A DNA stretch of 64,000 nt, from positions 32,649 to 96,648 of the forward strand of contig JAQULP010000008.1 of assembly GCA_028718525.1 (NCBI GenBank). Direction: 5' to 3'. Position 1 is the stretch's first letter. Each line of letters opens with the position of its first letter. Of the stretch, positions 1 to 8,746 are shown one piece after another. The stretch comes from Sulfuricurvum sp. GTDB taxonomy: Bacteria; Campylobacterota; Campylobacteria; Campylobacterales; Sulfurimonadaceae. The position numbers were made by a program, and so were the translations under genes. The notes under the pieces are model-generated. The model did not search any database and was not told the origin of the DNA. It was given only the letters and a program-made list of their open reading frames with translations.

Positions 1-735
1 TCTATTCCGATGGGGATGAACGGTCAATACGGAACAATCGGTGCCAAAGCCGAGACGTTCCACGACCACCTTCTCCGTTGTGCCGAAAATGCGGCAGCGG
101 TTATTGCCGTCGGAAGCTGTGCCACCTTCGGCGGTATTCCTGCCGCTTCACCGAACCCTACCGGGGCAGTCGGGGTGATGGATGTCGTTAAAAACAAACC
201 GCTTATCAATATTCCGGCATGTCCGGCCAATCCGGCCAATATGGTCGGTGTGATTTTACACTACGTGTTAACGGGACAGGTTCCGGAACTCGATTCGCTG
301 TTGCGTCCTAAATTTGCTTTCGGTTACCGTATCCATGACAACTGCGAACGCCGTGCCCATTTCGATGCGGGTGAATACGTCGAAGAGTGGGGTGATACCG
401 GTGCGCAAAACAACTTCTGTTTGTACAAAATGGGGTGTAAAGGGCCGATGACGTTTAACAACTGCTCCATTGTCCGTTATAACGAAGCGGTAAACTGGCC
501 GATTGGGGTCGGACGGGGATGTATCGGATGTTCCGAACCCGATTTTTGGGACAAATATGCGTATGAGCGTCCGATGGCCGATGCTAAGATCAAAGCACCG
601 ACGGGCGGGGTAGAAAAAACCGTCGATGAATTCGGGTTGGGGCTGTTGACCGCCGCCGGAATCGGAATCGGAATCCATGCCGCAGCCAGTGCCGTAGCCG
701 GCAAACGAGAAAATTCAGGAGAGAGCCATGAGTAA
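1..735 (+). CDS. hydA: [NiFe] uptake hydrogenase small subunit (5' partial)
   Basis: This is the electron-transfer subunit of a membrane-bound, periplasm-facing [NiFe] hydrogenase. It carries Fe-S clusters that pass electrons from the large subunit to cytochrome b. The window opens inside the gene: the frame is open from base 1, so the Tat signal and the first proximal-cluster cysteines lie upstream. Visible cluster motifs are VGSCATFGG, IPACPANP, DNCERRAHF, YKMGCKGP, NNCS and GCIGCSEPDFWD, the family pattern for proximal, distal and medial clusters. The C-terminus holds a Gly/Ala-rich hydrophobic helix (GLLTAAGIGIGIHAAASA), the usual membrane anchor. The stop overlaps the large-subunit start by 8 bases, so translation is probably coupled. 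The family assignment is secure; the hydA name follows Wolinella and Campylobacter usage. Confidence 0.96.
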   Translation, partial: SIPMGMNGQYGTIGAKAETFHDHLLRCAENAAAVIAVGSCATFGGIPAASPNPTGAVGVMDVVKNKPLINIPACPANPANMVGVILHYVLTGQVPELDSLLRPKFAFGYRIHDNCERRAHFDAGEYVEEWGDTGAQNNFCLYKMGCKGPMTFNNCSIVRYNEAVNWPIGVGRGCIGCSEPDFWDKYAYERPMADAKIKAPTGGVEKTVDEFGLGLLTAAGIGIGIHAAASAVAGKRENSGESHE

Positions 736-2503
736 GCACATTGTAGTTGACCCGATTACCCGTATCGAAGGGCATTTACGTATCGAAGCGGTCATTGATG
801 AGAATAACACGATTGTCGATGCGTACAGCGCTTCGACCATGTTCCGCGGGATTGAGACGATTTTACAAGGACGCGACCCTCGTGACTGCGGATTGTTGGC
901 AATGCGTATCTGCGGTGTTTGTACCGGTACTCACTATCAGCGTTCTATCGAAGCGGTTGAGGATGCGTTTAACATTACGATTCCGAAAAATGCCCGTATC
1001 GTCCGTAACCTGATCCAAGGTGCGCTCTATGTGCATGACCACGTGGTCCATTTTTACCACCTCCATGCACTCGATTTCGTTGATGTGGTGTCGGCATTGT
1101 CGGCTGATCCGGCCAAAACGGCGGCGGAAGCGCGTAAATGGGCTTCGGTTGCGGGGGAATCTCCGTATATAGACGGTGAGAGTCAATTTAAAGAGATCCA
1201 GGACCGTGTGGCTAAATTCGTTAAGCAAGGGCGTTTGGGAATTTTCGGAAACGGTTACTGGGGCAATCCCCATTATAAATTGACCCCGGAACAAAACCTG
1301 ATCGGGGTGGCACACTACTTGATCGCATTAGACGTACAACGTGATTTGGCGAAAATGCAGGCAATTTTCGGAGGTAAAAACCCGCATCCGCAATCGATTG
1401 TTGTCGGCGGGGTCACCTGTGTTCAGGATATCCAAAATCCGGCACGGCTTGCTCTATTTAAATCGCTCCTTCTGGAAGGGCGCAAATTCGTCAAACAAGC
1501 CTATTTGCCGGACGTCTATATGGCAGGTACGATGTATGCCGGCGAAGCGACCGATTCCAAAGCGACGTTTAGCGAATTGATGGCGGGCAAAGGGGTCGGC
1601 GGAACCGGCGGCGGATTGCTCAATTATATGAGTTACGGCGATTTCCGCCTTGATGATACCGGTTTTTACAAATCGGCGCTCCTTTTCCCAAAAGGGGTGG
1701 TAATGGGGGGAGATATCTCCAAAGTACTTCCGCTGGATGAAGCAAAAATTGCCGAAGACGTAACCCATGCATGGTACAAAGGTTCTAAACCTCTCCATCC
1801 GTACGAAGGGGAAACCATTCCTGAATATACGGGGCTTGACAAACGTGAAGACGGCATTGCTTACCTTAAAACCAAAGAGAAATACAGTTGGATTAAATCG
1901 CCGATTTACAACGATACCCGTGTGGAAGTGGGGCCGTTGGCCCGTATGGTGATCGGTGTCGCGGCAAAAGACAAACGGATTACGAAATACGTAACGGAAT
2001 TTTTAGAGCGGGGCAACCTCCCGATTGCGGTGTTGTTCAGTACCGTCGGCCGTACGGCGGCGCGGGCGATTGAAACATCCTTGATGTCGGATGTCATGAT
2101 CGAATGGATCGATGAATTGGCACATAATGTCCTTTCCGGTGATAAAAGTACATGGACGGAGTTTAATTTCGATGAGGTAAGCGTCAGCGCCAAAGGGCGC
2201 GGTATGGCGGAAGCCCCGCGCGGAGCACTAGGACACTGGGTACGTGTTGAAAACGGAAAAGTGGCCAACTATCAGGCGATCGTCCCATCGACATGGAACG
2301 CGGCACCGCGTGATTATAAAAACCGCCTAGGTGCTTACGAAGCGAGTTTGATCGGAACGAAAGTGGCCAATCCGGAGCAGCCGCTTGAGATTATCCGTAC
2401 GATTCACAGTTTTGACCCTTGTATCGCCTGTGCGGTTCACGTCGTCGATACCAAAGGTAAAGAGCTTGCTGTTTACAAAGTAGATACCTCTTGCAGTATC
2501 TAA
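728..2503 (+). CDS. hydB: [NiFe] uptake hydrogenase large subunit
   Basis: This catalytic subunit binds the NiFe(CN)2CO centre and oxidises H2. The four Ni-ligating cysteines are present as RICGVC (residues 60-65) and DPCIACAVH (563-571). The family is matured by cleavage after that histidine, which here would remove a 20-residue tail beginning VVDTKG. The RIEGHLR motif near the N-terminus is also typical. The ATG at 728 lies inside the end of the small-subunit gene, and a GGAGAG sequence just upstream serves as ribosome-binding site. The length of 591 residues is normal for uptake enzymes. The cytochrome b gene follows 10 bases later, and two candidate tail proteases are encoded about 5 kb downstream. 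Confidence 0.97.
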   Translation: MSKHIVVDPITRIEGHLRIEAVIDENNTIVDAYSASTMFRGIETILQGRDPRDCGLLAMRICGVCTGTHYQRSIEAVEDAFNITIPKNARIVRNLIQGALYVHDHVVHFYHLHALDFVDVVSALSADPAKTAAEARKWASVAGESPYIDGESQFKEIQDRVAKFVKQGRLGIFGNGYWGNPHYKLTPEQNLIGVAHYLIALDVQRDLAKMQAIFGGKNPHPQSIVVGGVTCVQDIQNPARLALFKSLLLEGRKFVKQAYLPDVYMAGTMYAGEATDSKATFSELMAGKGVGGTGGGLLNYMSYGDFRLDDTGFYKSALLFPKGVVMGGDISKVLPLDEAKIAEDVTHAWYKGSKPLHPYEGETIPEYTGLDKREDGIAYLKTKEKYSWIKSPIYNDTRVEVGPLARMVIGVAAKDKRITKYVTEFLERGNLPIAVLFSTVGRTAARAIETSLMSDVMIEWIDELAHNVLSGDKSTWTEFNFDEVSVSAKGRGMAEAPRGALGHWVRVENGKVANYQAIVPSTWNAAPRDYKNRLGAYEASLIGTKVANPEQPLEIIRTIHSFDPCIACAVHVVDTKGKELAVYKVDTSCSI

Positions 2504-2513
2504 GGAGAATATC

Positions 2514-3224
2514 ATGAAACAGGGGTACAGACAAGTCAAACGTATGACGCCCGCCATGCGGATTATTCACTGGGTGAATGCGATTTGTATGATCGGAGCG
2601 GTTGTAACGGGACTGTATATCGGCCATCCGTATTATCAGACGTTCATCGCTGATGGTGCCGTCGATAAATACGTAATGGCATGGAACCGTTACGGACATT
2701 TTATTATTGCGATTATCTTTGACGTAACGTCGGTGATTATCGCATATCTCTATTTTTTCAGCCGTTTTGAAAAGCCGTACAAAAAGCTTATCCCTAACGC
2801 TAAAAATGTGAGCGAGTTTAAAGCGGTATTGGTGAACCTGCTCACCCTAAACCGTAAAAAAGAGTTTGATTCTTCCCATGCGGACAGTTTCAATACCGTT
2901 TATTTCACGATTTTTCATCTGTTGCTCATTTGGATGCTTTTGACCGGGCTTCAAATGTACGTTCACGGATTGGAATCGGGGATCAGTTCGATCGGATCAT
3001 GGTGGCCGGTAATGCTCCATGCGACAACCGATTGGACGGTCGCGGTATGCGGAGGAAGCTTGATGGATGTCCGTATATCTCACCATATGACGATGTGGCT
3101 GATCCTGTGCTGGGTCGTATTTCATATCTATTATCAGGTGTGGAGAACTATATTCTGGAAAGAGGCGGATATCGCGATTGTTATCGGCGGCTCTAAATTT
3201 GTCAAAGACGATACGTTACACTAA
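2514..3224 (+). CDS. hydC: Ni/Fe-hydrogenase b-type cytochrome subunit
   Basis: This is the di-heme membrane subunit that anchors the hydrogenase dimer and passes electrons to the quinone pool. The 236-residue protein has about four hydrophobic segments (near residues 18-40, 60-85, 125-150 and 190-215). Histidines at helix ends could ligate heme b: RIIHWVN, YGHFII, ISHHMTMW and VFHIYYQVW. The last matches the family's C-terminal FHxYYQVWRT signature. AGGAGA seven bases before the ATG is a clear ribosome-binding site. It is the third gene of hydABC. A 166-base gap with two hairpins separates it from the next gene, so expression may drop after this point. Confidence 0.95.
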   Translation: MKQGYRQVKRMTPAMRIIHWVNAICMIGAVVTGLYIGHPYYQTFIADGAVDKYVMAWNRYGHFIIAIIFDVTSVIIAYLYFFSRFEKPYKKLIPNAKNVSEFKAVLVNLLTLNRKKEFDSSHADSFNTVYFTIFHLLLIWMLLTGLQMYVHGLESGISSIGSWWPVMLHATTDWTVAVCGGSLMDVRISHHMTMWLILCWVVFHIYYQVWRTIFWKEADIAIVIGGSKFVKDDTLH

Positions 3225-3249
3225 GAGACGTTACGGAATGAAAGCGTTT

Positions 3250-3338
3250 GGCATACCGGTAAAGTTCTAAGGGCGGTATACCAATTCGAACAAATGCGGA
3301 TGCGGGCATTTTTCGCCCGTTTCGCCTCTGTTTTTTTT
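3250..3338 (+). other. Two hairpins between hydC and the HypF-like gene
   Basis: The 166-base gap after hydC holds two inverted repeats. The first pairs 3250-3258 (GGCATACCG) with 3274-3282 (CGGTATACC), with one mismatch. The second pairs 3302-3307 (GCGGGC) with 3315-3320 (GCCCGT), and an eight-T run starts at 3331. The T run lies 10 bases past the stem, so this is a weak or partial terminator. It could reduce read-through from the structural genes into the maturation genes. No convincing promoter was seen. Confidence 0.4.
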
Positions 3339-3390
3339 AGGTTCCCGTTGGGGAATAGAGGAAAGACAGCGCAAAAGAGTAAGGATCATT

Positions 3391-5313
3391 ATGGCATTTA
3401 CGTTGGAGGTGATGACCTCTTTTCCTCAACCCACGATAAAAAATTACCTGATTAGCCTGATTCGCATCTTTGGGATCAAAGCGGTCGTCCATCAGCAGAA
3501 AACCAAAATCATCTGTGCGTTTGAAAGTTCCCATCCAAAGCTGCAAGAGTGTTTGGAATCCATTGCGTCAGCCTTGCCGGCATCGTGTTTTATGACCGAA
3601 AGCCGCCATTACGATATTGAGGGAGAACCGGAATCGGTTCCCGATTTCGAGGTGGAGTACCCGGTTGCTTTAGGGGTATGCCCCGGCTGCCAAAAAGAGA
3701 TGTTTGACCCCTCGTCCAAACGGTATTACTACCCTTTTACCCACTGTACCCACTGCGGGGGACAATACGCTTTTTTTGAGCGCTACCCTTTTAATCGGGG
3801 AAATACGGCACTCTCTTATGTAAAGCCGTGTCCTGAGTGCGAAGATGAATCGACCCGTCTCGGGCGCCGTGAAAAACAGATAACGAACAGCTGCCACGAA
3901 TGCGGTATTCCCGTCAAACTGATTCATAAAGAGAAAGAGCGCTACGCAAACGATGCCGGAAGTTTCCGGACAATGTTCGAAGTAGCCGCGAAAGCGCTTC
4001 GTGACGGTAAATCCGTATTGATCAAAACGACGATGGGGTATCGCCGTTTTCATCGTACGGAGAAACTGGAACCCGGATTGGTCGTAATGCTGGTAAATGC
4101 AATGAAGATTACCGATTACTGCTCTCTCATTCATGATGAATTTCATGCCCTTCTCAGTATTGAGCGGCCTATTTTGCATGTTGCTCTCAAGGATGAACAG
4201 GTGAGAAACTGCTTCGGTTCTACCGCAGACGTCAAATACCCCGATGAAGGATTTTCGATCCTTTTGGGGAAAGAACTGACCCTGCTTGGGTTGGATTATA
4301 TTGTCTACGAAGCCTTGGAAGGGCCGTGTGAAGCCGATTTTGTGATGGATTTCGATTTAGAGGTTCAGCACCAAAGCGACATGCATCTGTTTATCAACAA
4401 AGAGGTCCGTTTTATCGCATCGGGAGAGAGGGTCTCTTTCCCCTCACGGCTTATAGTCGGAACCGATACTTTGAGCATTGCTCACGGACTTGTCGGAATC
4501 AAAGATGAGAAAGGGATGCTGTTTGATCAAATAGGGCGCTTTGAGAGTGCATCAACACTGAAAGTCAATCAGCTCGAATCCGAGCCACCTGCCGTCGAAT
4601 CGGCCAATTTTCATTCGGTGGCGGAAGACGAAGCCTCCTTTATGTCGGTAATCGCCGAACACAACAAATTCGGGACAAAAGTTGTAGGTGCCTATTTTCA
4701 GGGGGAGCCGTCATTTTTGTATTATGACGGTAAAAAAGTGATTCGTGTCGTCCCCCCGAAAGCGTTCAGCGGAACCGGTCTCATCGAGGCCATCGAGGGG
4801 TTGCGCGAAGGTTCAGACCGCCTTATCGCCAATGTCCGGATGAACCATACGGAGCTTTATACTATTTTAATGGAGATCGAACAGAGTGAGGTTGACCTGT
4901 TTGAAGCGACGGCGATGATTTTGGGGCTCGAAGAGCGAAGCTATATCGGGGTCATGAAAGAGGCTTTGAAATTTATCGGCAAGGGCGGTTTGCAAATCGA
5001 TACGAAGGTGGAAGACAACCGTTTTAATCATGTCGCCTTTTTATCGAGTATCATTAGCTACCGCTTAGCGGGTGTCGATTCAGTTTATTTGAGCTATTCT
5101 ATCTTCGAATCGTTTGGAGACTATTTCAGTGAACTCCTCACCGAAATCAAAGGGAAAACGAAAGCGTCGGAAATTATCCTCTGCGGCTCTTATTTTGCCG
5201 GGCAATCGCTTTTTAGCCGTTTGCAGAGAAATCTCAAATCAACTCCTGTATTAATGAACAGGGCGTATCCGATCGGAAAGGAAAATTGCGTTGTCGGCGG
5301 AGTCTTCTTATAA
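3391..5313 (+). CDS. hydE: HypF-like protein in the hydE position, probable pseudoenzyme
   Basis: This 640-residue protein is built on the HypF plan but lacks HypF's active-site motifs. Residues 1-75 could be an acylphosphatase-like fold without the VQGVGFR signature. A HypF-type zinc region follows: C97/C100-x18-C119/C122-x24-C147/C150-x17-C168/C171, against x18-x24-x18 in HypF. Next comes a YrdC-like stretch where HypF's LKGLGGYHL is replaced by IKTTMGYRR (about 211-219) and the Lys/Arg-rich nucleotide motif is missing. The C-terminal third resembles the Kae1-like domain without the HHxAH metal motif. Wolinella and Helicobacter carry a gene called hydE at this place, which supports the symbol. 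A scaffolding role in hydrogenase maturation is inference. It overlaps hypF by 23 bases. Confidence 0.72.
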   Translation: MAFTLEVMTSFPQPTIKNYLISLIRIFGIKAVVHQQKTKIICAFESSHPKLQECLESIASALPASCFMTESRHYDIEGEPESVPDFEVEYPVALGVCPGCQKEMFDPSSKRYYYPFTHCTHCGGQYAFFERYPFNRGNTALSYVKPCPECEDESTRLGRREKQITNSCHECGIPVKLIHKEKERYANDAGSFRTMFEVAAKALRDGKSVLIKTTMGYRRFHRTEKLEPGLVVMLVNAMKITDYCSLIHDEFHALLSIERPILHVALKDEQVRNCFGSTADVKYPDEGFSILLGKELTLLGLDYIVYEALEGPCEADFVMDFDLEVQHQSDMHLFINKEVRFIASGERVSFPSRLIVGTDTLSIAHGLVGIKDEKGMLFDQIGRFESASTLKVNQLESEPPAVESANFHSVAEDEASFMSVIAEHNKFGTKVVGAYFQGEPSFLYYDGKKVIRVVPPKAFSGTGLIEAIEGLREGSDRLIANVRMNHTELYTILMEIEQSEVDLFEATAMILGLEERSYIGVMKEALKFIGKGGLQIDTKVEDNRFNHVAFLSSIISYRLAGVDSVYLSYSIFESFGDYFSELLTEIKGKTKASEIILCGSYFAGQSLFSRLQRNLKSTPVLMNRAYPIGKENCVVGGVFL

Positions 5314-7567
5314 CATTTTGATCACCGTCAAAGGGGTAGTTCAGGGTGTCGGATTCCGTCCGTTCGTGTATCGTGAAGCCCTCGCCTATTCGATTAACGG
5401 TTTCGTAATCAATACCCCTGATGGGGTAGTGATCGAGGCTCACGGCGAAAATACCGATCTCTTTGTGCACGCTATCAAAACGGATCTTCCTCCCCGTGCC
5501 CGTATCGATTCAATAACGGTTGAACCGTGTGAAGATGCCGAATATGAGGGATTTGAAATCCGTGAAAGTACTTTGGGGGGAGCGAGTGCGGCTATTCCTC
5601 TCGACAGCGCACTGTGTCCTGCGTGCGAAGCGGAGATGGATGATCCTTCAAACCGCCGCTACCGCTACCCCTTTATCAATTGCACCGACTGCGGTCCCCG
5701 TTATACGATCATTCAAACGCCTCCCTACGATCGTGTCCGAACCTCGATGAAACATTTTACGATGTGTCCCGCCTGCGAAGCCGAGTACACCGATCCTGCC
5801 TCTCGCCGCTATCATGCCGAACCGATCAGCTGCCCCGATTGCGGGCCTCAGTTGCATTTTTGCGATAACAGCGGCAATGCAATGACGGGTGATCCGGTCG
5901 ACCTTGCCCTCTCTCTGCTGAAAGAGGGAAAAATTATTGCTCTAAAGGGGCTGGGGGGATATCATCTGATGTGTGATGCGACCTCGGATTCGGCTGTTGA
6001 GACATTACGGCTCCGAAAACACCGAAAGGCTAAACCCCTGGCGGTGATGTTCCGTACGTTGGAACAACTTGAAAGGTATGCACAGATCAGTGAAGAGGAG
6101 AAAAAACATATTGTCGGATCGATCAAACCGATCGTCATCGTCCGTGCACGCAAAGATACCGATCTTTCGTCGTTGATCGCCCCCTCAATCGACCGAATCG
6201 GGGTATTTCTCCCTTACACCCCTTTGCATCGGCGACTGTTTGAAAGGATCGACTTCCCCCTTGTCGCAACGAGTGCCAACATCAGTGACGAACCGATCCT
6301 CATCCGGCGAAGCGAAATTATCAACCGTTTGGGGAGGGTGGTAGACGGTATCCTCGATCATGACCGCACGATTATCAATGCCCTCGATGATGCCGTGATT
6401 CAGCTGGCATACGGGAAAGTCGTCATGCTGCGAATGGGGCGGGGATTCGCCCCGCATACTCTTGCGCATACCGTTTCGCTTCCCAAAGAGATTTTGGCCC
6501 TCGGTGCGCATCAAAAAAGTACCATCGCCCTCGGTGTCAAAGAGAACATGGTTTTAAGCGGCCATATAGGGGATCTCGGGAGTGTGGAAGCTGATGGCTA
6601 TTTTGAACGGACGATTCAAACGTTCAAACGTTTTTACGAAAGCGTTCCGGAGTATTGGGTACATGATCTGCACCCCGCCTATTACTCGACGCGGTATGCC
6701 GTAGAGACGAAAAAAGAACATTACGGAGTTCAGCACCATTATGCCCATATTCTCGCCTGCATGGCGGAATACGGTCTCCATGAAAAGGTTCTCGGCTTCG
6801 CCTTTGACGGTACGGGATATGGGGATGACGGAAATCTGTGGGGAGGAGAAATTATGATCGCCGACACGCACGGATACACGCGGATCGGGTGTTTAAAACC
6901 GTTTGCCCTCCTGGGAGGCGACAAAGCGATCAAAGAGCCACGGCGTATCGCTTTATCGCTTCTGTTTGAGCGTTATCCCCTGGAGGAGGTCCTCAGTTTG
7001 AACTCTCCGGTCATCGACGCTTTTTTGCCGCATGAGATCCGGACGCTTCACCATATGTGGAGCAAAAAAATCAACGCACCGCTGAGCAGTTCAATGGGAC
7101 GCCTTTTTGACGGGGTCGCTTCGTTGGGGGGATTTGTCCAAACGCTTGATTATGAGGGGCAGGGGGGGATGATGATGGAGTCGTTTGTCGATGAATCGCT
7201 CAGCGAACCCTTTTCTTTTGACGTGTGCGAAGGGGTGATTGATCTCTCGAAGATGGTTGGGGAGATTGTGGAATTAACGACACTTCCCGATCCCAAAGGG
7301 GTCATCGCTAACCGTTTTATCGCTACCGTTATGGCCATGATGGAGCATTTTTCGATTCTCCACCCACAATTGCCTCTGGCGGTCGGAGGGGGGGTGTTTC
7401 AGAACCGTACCTTGATGGAACGGTTGTACCGGCGCTTCGGTGAAAAGCGGTTTTACGCCCAACAGCAGACACCGATCAATGACGGATCGATTGCCCTCGG
7501 ACAGCTATACTATGCTGTGCATAATCTCCCGTCTCCGGAAGATACGGGCGGTTTCACGAATGGGTAG
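5291..7567 (+). CDS. hypF: Carbamoyltransferase HypF
   Basis: HypF makes thiocarboxamide on HypE from carbamoyl phosphate and ATP, the source of the cyanide ligands of the NiFe centre. Domains in order: acylphosphatase with VQGVGFRPF (residues 17-25); two zinc fingers of CPAC/CTDC and CPAC/CPDC type; YrdC-like domain with LKGLGGYHL and RLRKHRKAKPL; and a C-terminal Kae1-like carbamoyltransferase with HHYAH, FDGTGYG and a late VGGGVFQN motif. The 758 residues match a full-length HypF. The start is TTG at 5291, inside the upstream gene, with GGAAAGG upstream as ribosome-binding site. No in-frame ATG lies before the acylphosphatase motif, so TTG is preferred. Confidence 0.95.
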   Translation: MSAESSYNILITVKGVVQGVGFRPFVYREALAYSINGFVINTPDGVVIEAHGENTDLFVHAIKTDLPPRARIDSITVEPCEDAEYEGFEIRESTLGGASAAIPLDSALCPACEAEMDDPSNRRYRYPFINCTDCGPRYTIIQTPPYDRVRTSMKHFTMCPACEAEYTDPASRRYHAEPISCPDCGPQLHFCDNSGNAMTGDPVDLALSLLKEGKIIALKGLGGYHLMCDATSDSAVETLRLRKHRKAKPLAVMFRTLEQLERYAQISEEEKKHIVGSIKPIVIVRARKDTDLSSLIAPSIDRIGVFLPYTPLHRRLFERIDFPLVATSANISDEPILIRRSEIINRLGRVVDGILDHDRTIINALDDAVIQLAYGKVVMLRMGRGFAPHTLAHTVSLPKEILALGAHQKSTIALGVKENMVLSGHIGDLGSVEADGYFERTIQTFKRFYESVPEYWVHDLHPAYYSTRYAVETKKEHYGVQHHYAHILACMAEYGLHEKVLGFAFDGTGYGDDGNLWGGEIMIADTHGYTRIGCLKPFALLGGDKAIKEPRRIALSLLFERYPLEEVLSLNSPVIDAFLPHEIRTLHHMWSKKINAPLSSSMGRLFDGVASLGGFVQTLDYEGQGGMMMESFVDESLSEPFSFDVCEGVIDLSKMVGEIVELTTLPDPKGVIANRFIATVMAMMEHFSILHPQLPLAVGGGVFQNRTLMERLYRRFGEKRFYAQQQTPINDGSIALGQLYYAVHNLPSPEDTGGFTNG

Positions 7568-7584
7568 GGAGATTTGTCCCTACC
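7563..7584 (+). other. Stem-loop overlapping the hypF stop codon
   Basis: GGTAGGGA (7563-7570) and TCCCTACC (7577-7584) form a perfect 8-bp stem with a 6-base loop that includes the hypF stop. There is no T run, so it does not look like an intrinsic terminator. It may stabilise the mRNA 3' end or act as a processing site before the protease genes. Confidence 0.4.
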
Positions 7585-7638
7585 GGTTTACGGGCTAAAG
7601 ACTACAAGTATGGAATATCAGATGAGAAAAGGAAAATA

Positions 7639-8196
7639 ATGGAAGCAAAAGTGGCCCTTATCGGTTCGGGAAATGCATTTTTTATGGATGAGGGGATCGG
7701 TTTATACGCAGGAAAATACCTCAAAGAAAATTTTACCTACGAACCGCCGCTGGATATTGTCGACGGAGGGACATTGGGATTTCGGTTGATGCCGTTGCTC
7801 CAGGAGTATGAACATGTCATTATTGCCAATACCGGATCCAGCGATGATAAGCCGATCGGCACGATTGAAGTTCTCAGCGGTGAAGAGCTGATCGCGAATC
7901 AAGGGATTAAAAAAACAGCCAACGAAGTCGAGATAACCGAAATGCTCCAAATTTGTTCAATGGCGACCCACTGTGCGCAAACGACGATTATCAGCATCAT
8001 CCCCGAGGATATCCTCAGTGTCTGCGTCGATGTGACTCCGTCGATGCGTGCCAAATGGGACGAATACATCGAGAGGATCGTAGCAGAGCTGAACCAATGC
8101 GGGATATCGGCCATCCCAAAAGGGACACTTATGGATCTGGATACGATTCTCGAACAATTTGCCAACCCGAGCATCGAACACGGCAAAGGGTTTTAA
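7639..8196 (+). CDS. Hydrogenase maturation protease paralogue lacking two Ni ligands
   Basis: This 185-residue protein has the fold signature of the HybD/HyaD endopeptidases that trim the large-subunit tail: GSGNAFFMDEGIG near the N-terminus and VDGGTLG at 41-47. In Escherichia coli HybD the nickel in the substrate is sensed by Glu16, Asp62 and His93. Here the first position is kept (E18), but the other two are asparagine, N64 in IIANTG and N95 in TANEVEIT. The adjacent paralogue keeps acidic and His residues at all three. This copy may therefore be a non-cleaving Ni-site sensor or chaperone, or a protease with altered ligands. The ribosome-binding site is AAAAGGAAAATA before the ATG. The next gene starts one base after its stop. 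Confidence 0.8.
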   Translation: MEAKVALIGSGNAFFMDEGIGLYAGKYLKENFTYEPPLDIVDGGTLGFRLMPLLQEYEHVIIANTGSSDDKPIGTIEVLSGEELIANQGIKKTANEVEITEMLQICSMATHCAQTTIISIIPEDILSVCVDVTPSMRAKWDEYIERIVAELNQCGISAIPKGTLMDLDTILEQFANPSIEHGKGF

Positions 8197-8197
8197 C

Positions 8198-8746
8198 ATG
8201 GCAACGGTGGTACTAGGGGTAGGAAATGTACTCGAAGAGGATGACGGGATCGGCATTTACGCGTGTGCCTACCTTAATGCCAACTATACGTTTGAACCTG
8301 ACATAGAGGTCATCAACGGCGGCGTCGAGGGGATCAATCTGCTCAATCTCTTTTTGGAAAACGAGCGGATAGTTATCCTCGATACGATCAATCTTGACGA
8401 TACCGCCGGAAGCATTTACAATATCCCCTCGTATGAACTGAGCGGCTACGGGCTCAACAGCGGCGGTGCACACGAAGTGGGGGTGATGCAGTGTCTGGAT
8501 ATGATTGAACTGATGGGATACCCTTTGCCTGAATCCAATGTGATCGGGATCGTTCCTCGCAGCATTACGTTTCATATGGGGTTGAGCCGGGAGCTTGAGG
8601 AGCGATTTAATGACTATATAAATACAGTTATTAACTACCTTAAAACATGCGGTGTGACGGCCACCGAAAAAGAGAAAAACAGCACTCTCTTATCGATTAT
8701 CGAAGCGTTTAAATACCCTTCTCATCAGGGTAGAGGAATCGATTAA
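8198..8746 (+). CDS. hydD: Hydrogenase maturation protease (HydD/HybD family)
   Basis: This endopeptidase is expected to remove the C-terminal tail of the hydrogenase large subunit once nickel is inserted. The N-terminal GVGNVLEEDDGIG motif carries D16, VILDTIN carries D62 and SGGAHEVG carries H92. These positions match HybD's Glu16, Asp62 and His93 almost exactly, so this copy looks competent. The ATG at 8198 is chosen over an upstream in-frame start because it directly precedes the conserved TVVLGVGN strand and follows the previous stop by one base. The last four bases overlap the convergent GGDEF-EAL gene. The hydD symbol follows Wolinella and Helicobacter usage. Confidence 0.88.
   Translation: MATVVLGVGNVLEEDDGIGIYACAYLNANYTFEPDIEVINGGVEGINLLNLFLENERIVILDTINLDDTAGSIYNIPSYELSGYGLNSGGAHEVGVMQCLDMIELMGYPLPESNVIGIVPRSITFHMGLSRELEERFNDYINTVINYLKTCGVTATEKEKNSTLLSIIEAFKYPSHQGRGID

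Noticed and set aside
863..1315. Minus-strand frame inside the hydrogenase large-subunit gene
   Set aside because: No family resemblance, no ribosome-binding site, and it lies fully opposite a highly conserved gene.
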